Below are positions 6,590 to 7,377 of a stretch of 7,377 nucleotides of DNA, piece after piece. Numbering within the stretch: position 1 is the stretch's first letter; each line of letters starts with the position of its first letter. Both the position numbers and the translations under genes were made by a program. The notes below the pieces were generated by a model, which was given only the letters and a program-made list of their open reading frames with translations, ran no database searches and was not told the DNA's origin. Source of the DNA: RGIG3528 sp045640725 (GTDB lineage Bacteria; Bacillota; Clostridia; Lachnospirales; Lachnospiraceae); the NCBI GenBank assembly GCA_045640725.1, contig JAZUFN010000095.1, positions 1 to 7,377 on the forward strand, given 5' to 3'.

Positions 6590-7299
6590 TGCGACTTTAC
6601 GATAACGAGATAAAAAAATTGGATTCACTTATTACAGTTCCCGGGAAAGAGCTGGCTGTGTCCGGCTCTGACTGGGTCGCTGTAGACGAACGCGGTATTA
6701 TAATGCGTTCAGATATGGAGTACGAGCTGGGTGGTGGTACTCTGCCCGCAGTAGGTGTCACCTGCGTTACAGATAATGAAGAGCTGGTAAATAAAGATGA
6801 GATTATCCTCTGTGGTCCTGATCTTTATGAAATAAAGAAGGATGGTCCTTTCGCCAGAATAGCTCTAGTAGAGGTAGACGAAGAGCTGCTGGGTACCGGT
6901 GACAGGATGTACAACGGCATCAGAAAGATTGAGTATGTACGTTATCATGTCAATGCCGAAGGCTACATGGTACGTGTATCCTCTGGTGCAGGCAGAGAGC
7001 CTGTGCGTGTATCAAAGACCGCTGTAAAGCAAGGTATCAGCTTTGCTGATATCGGTCAGCTCTACCTTAAGGAATATCACAAAATCCCTTGGGTAAAGGC
7101 GGTAAAGCTGCTGTTTGTAACAGATGCTTCGGTAGATTATAAAGCCCTCGTAAGCTTTGGTAAAAAGCAGGAGGATATAACAAAGACGATAGACCATGCT
7201 CTCAAGGATGTGAAAATGGACTGCCATACCTGCGCTCAGAAGCCTATCTGCGATGAAGTGGAAGGTATGAAAGAGTTGCACTTTTCCGGCAATAAATAA
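6589..7299 (+). CDS. Acetyl-CoA synthase (AcsB/CdhC)-like protein, truncated, with CxxCx5C tail
   Basis: This 236-aa soluble protein resembles the middle part of acetyl-CoA synthase / CODH-ACS beta subunit and the very start of its A-cluster domain. Family-like stretches in order are EYELGGG (44-50), DEIILCGPDLYEI (70-82, cf. the 'GPDI' block), a hydrophobic strand near 90-97, then RVSKTAVKQGISFADIGQLYL (140-160, cf. 'RISK...G...IG') and VKLLFVTD (172-179). The C-terminus has Cys212, Cys215 and Cys221 (DCHTCAQKPIC). ACS uses a CxxC followed by two more cysteines plus a CGC motif for its Ni-Fe-S A-cluster. The fourth cysteine, the CGC segment and the CODH-binding N-terminus are absent here, so the normal reaction is unlikely. 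It may hold an Fe-S or Ni site fed by the CooC-like ATPase. AAGGA lies 12 nt before the ATG, which overlaps the upstream stop. The homology is recalled by eye and needs a profile search. Confidence 0.72.
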   Translation: MRLYDNEIKKLDSLITVPGKELAVSGSDWVAVDERGIIMRSDMEYELGGGTLPAVGVTCVTDNEELVNKDEIILCGPDLYEIKKDGPFARIALVEVDEELLGTGDRMYNGIRKIEYVRYHVNAEGYMVRVSSGAGREPVRVSKTAVKQGISFADIGQLYLKEYHKIPWVKAVKLLFVTDASVDYKALVSFGKKQEDITKTIDHALKDVKMDCHTCAQKPICDEVEGMKELHFSGNK

Positions 7300-7348
7300 T
7301 TTTACAAGCTGATTTTTGAAAAAAAGCGAACATGAAGTCAGTAAAATT

Positions 7349-7377
7349 TTGACTAACGGGCGTATTCGTGGTAAAAT
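7349..7377 (+). promoter_or_regulatory. Sigma-A promoter at right edge, for a gene outside the window
   Basis: -35 TTGACT (7349-7354), exactly 17 nt, then -10 TAAAAT (7372-7377), each a 5/6 consensus match. The -35 overlaps a small dyad, AGTCA (7336-7340) and TGACT (7350-7354), around an A4T4 core. This suggests the next gene downstream is a separate transcription unit rather than the operon's seventh member. Confidence 0.7.

Noticed and set aside
2036..7299. Classical 2-hydroxyglutaryl- or lactoyl-CoA dehydratase operon
   Set aside because: There is no CoA-transferase, ETF or acyl-CoA dehydrogenase gene, subunit lengths are unequal (396 and 516 aa), and CooC-like and ACS-like genes are present, which those operons lack.
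7298..7350. Possible operon terminator: AATTTTA (7298-7304) with TAAAATT (7342-7348), plus CTGA/TCAG inside
   Set aside because: The stem is nearly all A/T with a 4-nt bulge and a 25-nt loop, and its right arm runs into the next promoter's -35; too weak to call.
1..7377. Transposons, tRNA/rRNA genes, CRISPR arrays or prophage genes
   Set aside because: Nothing in either strand resembles these; the window is fully explained by the listed genes and short intergenic regions.

Overview
The window looks like chromosomal DNA of an anaerobic member of the Clostridia, most likely Lachnospiraceae (Butyrivibrio/Pseudobutyrivibrio-like). This rests on purine-rich Shine-Dalgarno sites, consensus sigma-A promoters, moderate GC, a LytTR plus LiaF-like gene pair, and oxygen-sensitive enzyme families of the HgdC/HgdB and CooC/acetyl-CoA synthase types. 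The genus is a guess; the anaerobic Firmicutes assignment is firmer.

Left part (1-1851): the C-terminal part of an HD-GYP c-di-GMP phosphodiesterase-type protein runs rightward and ends at a long bidirectional hairpin terminator. Facing it on the minus strand is a two-gene unit: a stand-alone LytTR DNA-binding regulator followed by a membrane protein with a LiaF-like beta-repeat C-terminus. This is probably a small regulator/envelope-response module.

The divergent intergenic region (1804-2035) holds a promoter for each direction. Both -35 regions sit inside the same 10-bp element (CACATTGTYA), in inverted orientation. A cluster of AAGAGGT direct repeats lies between the promoters and could be an operator.

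Right part (2036-7299): a six-gene rightward operon. In order it encodes a CooC-like deviant-Walker-A ATPase with a CxC motif, a 396-aa and a 516-aa protein of the 2-hydroxyacyl-CoA dehydratase / BcrBC / double-cubane superfamily, the matching BcrA/HgdC-type ATP-driven [4Fe-4S] activator, a 56-aa single-pass membrane protein, and a 236-aa protein resembling the middle region of acetyl-CoA synthase (AcsB/CdhC) and ending in a CxxCx5C motif. Three junctions are one-base start/stop overlaps, so at least the corresponding gene pairs are probably translationally coupled.

Taken together, the operon looks like an ATP-driven low-potential electron-transfer enzyme (activator plus two-component acceptor) combined with a Ni-chaperone-type ATPase and an ACS-derived metal-site protein. 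There is no CO dehydrogenase, full acetyl-CoA synthase, CoA-transferase or acyl-CoA dehydrogenase gene in the window. A classical amino-acid-fermentation dehydratase or a Wood-Ljungdahl locus is therefore not supported, and the substrate is unknown. A strong promoter at the extreme right edge starts a further transcript whose gene lies outside.
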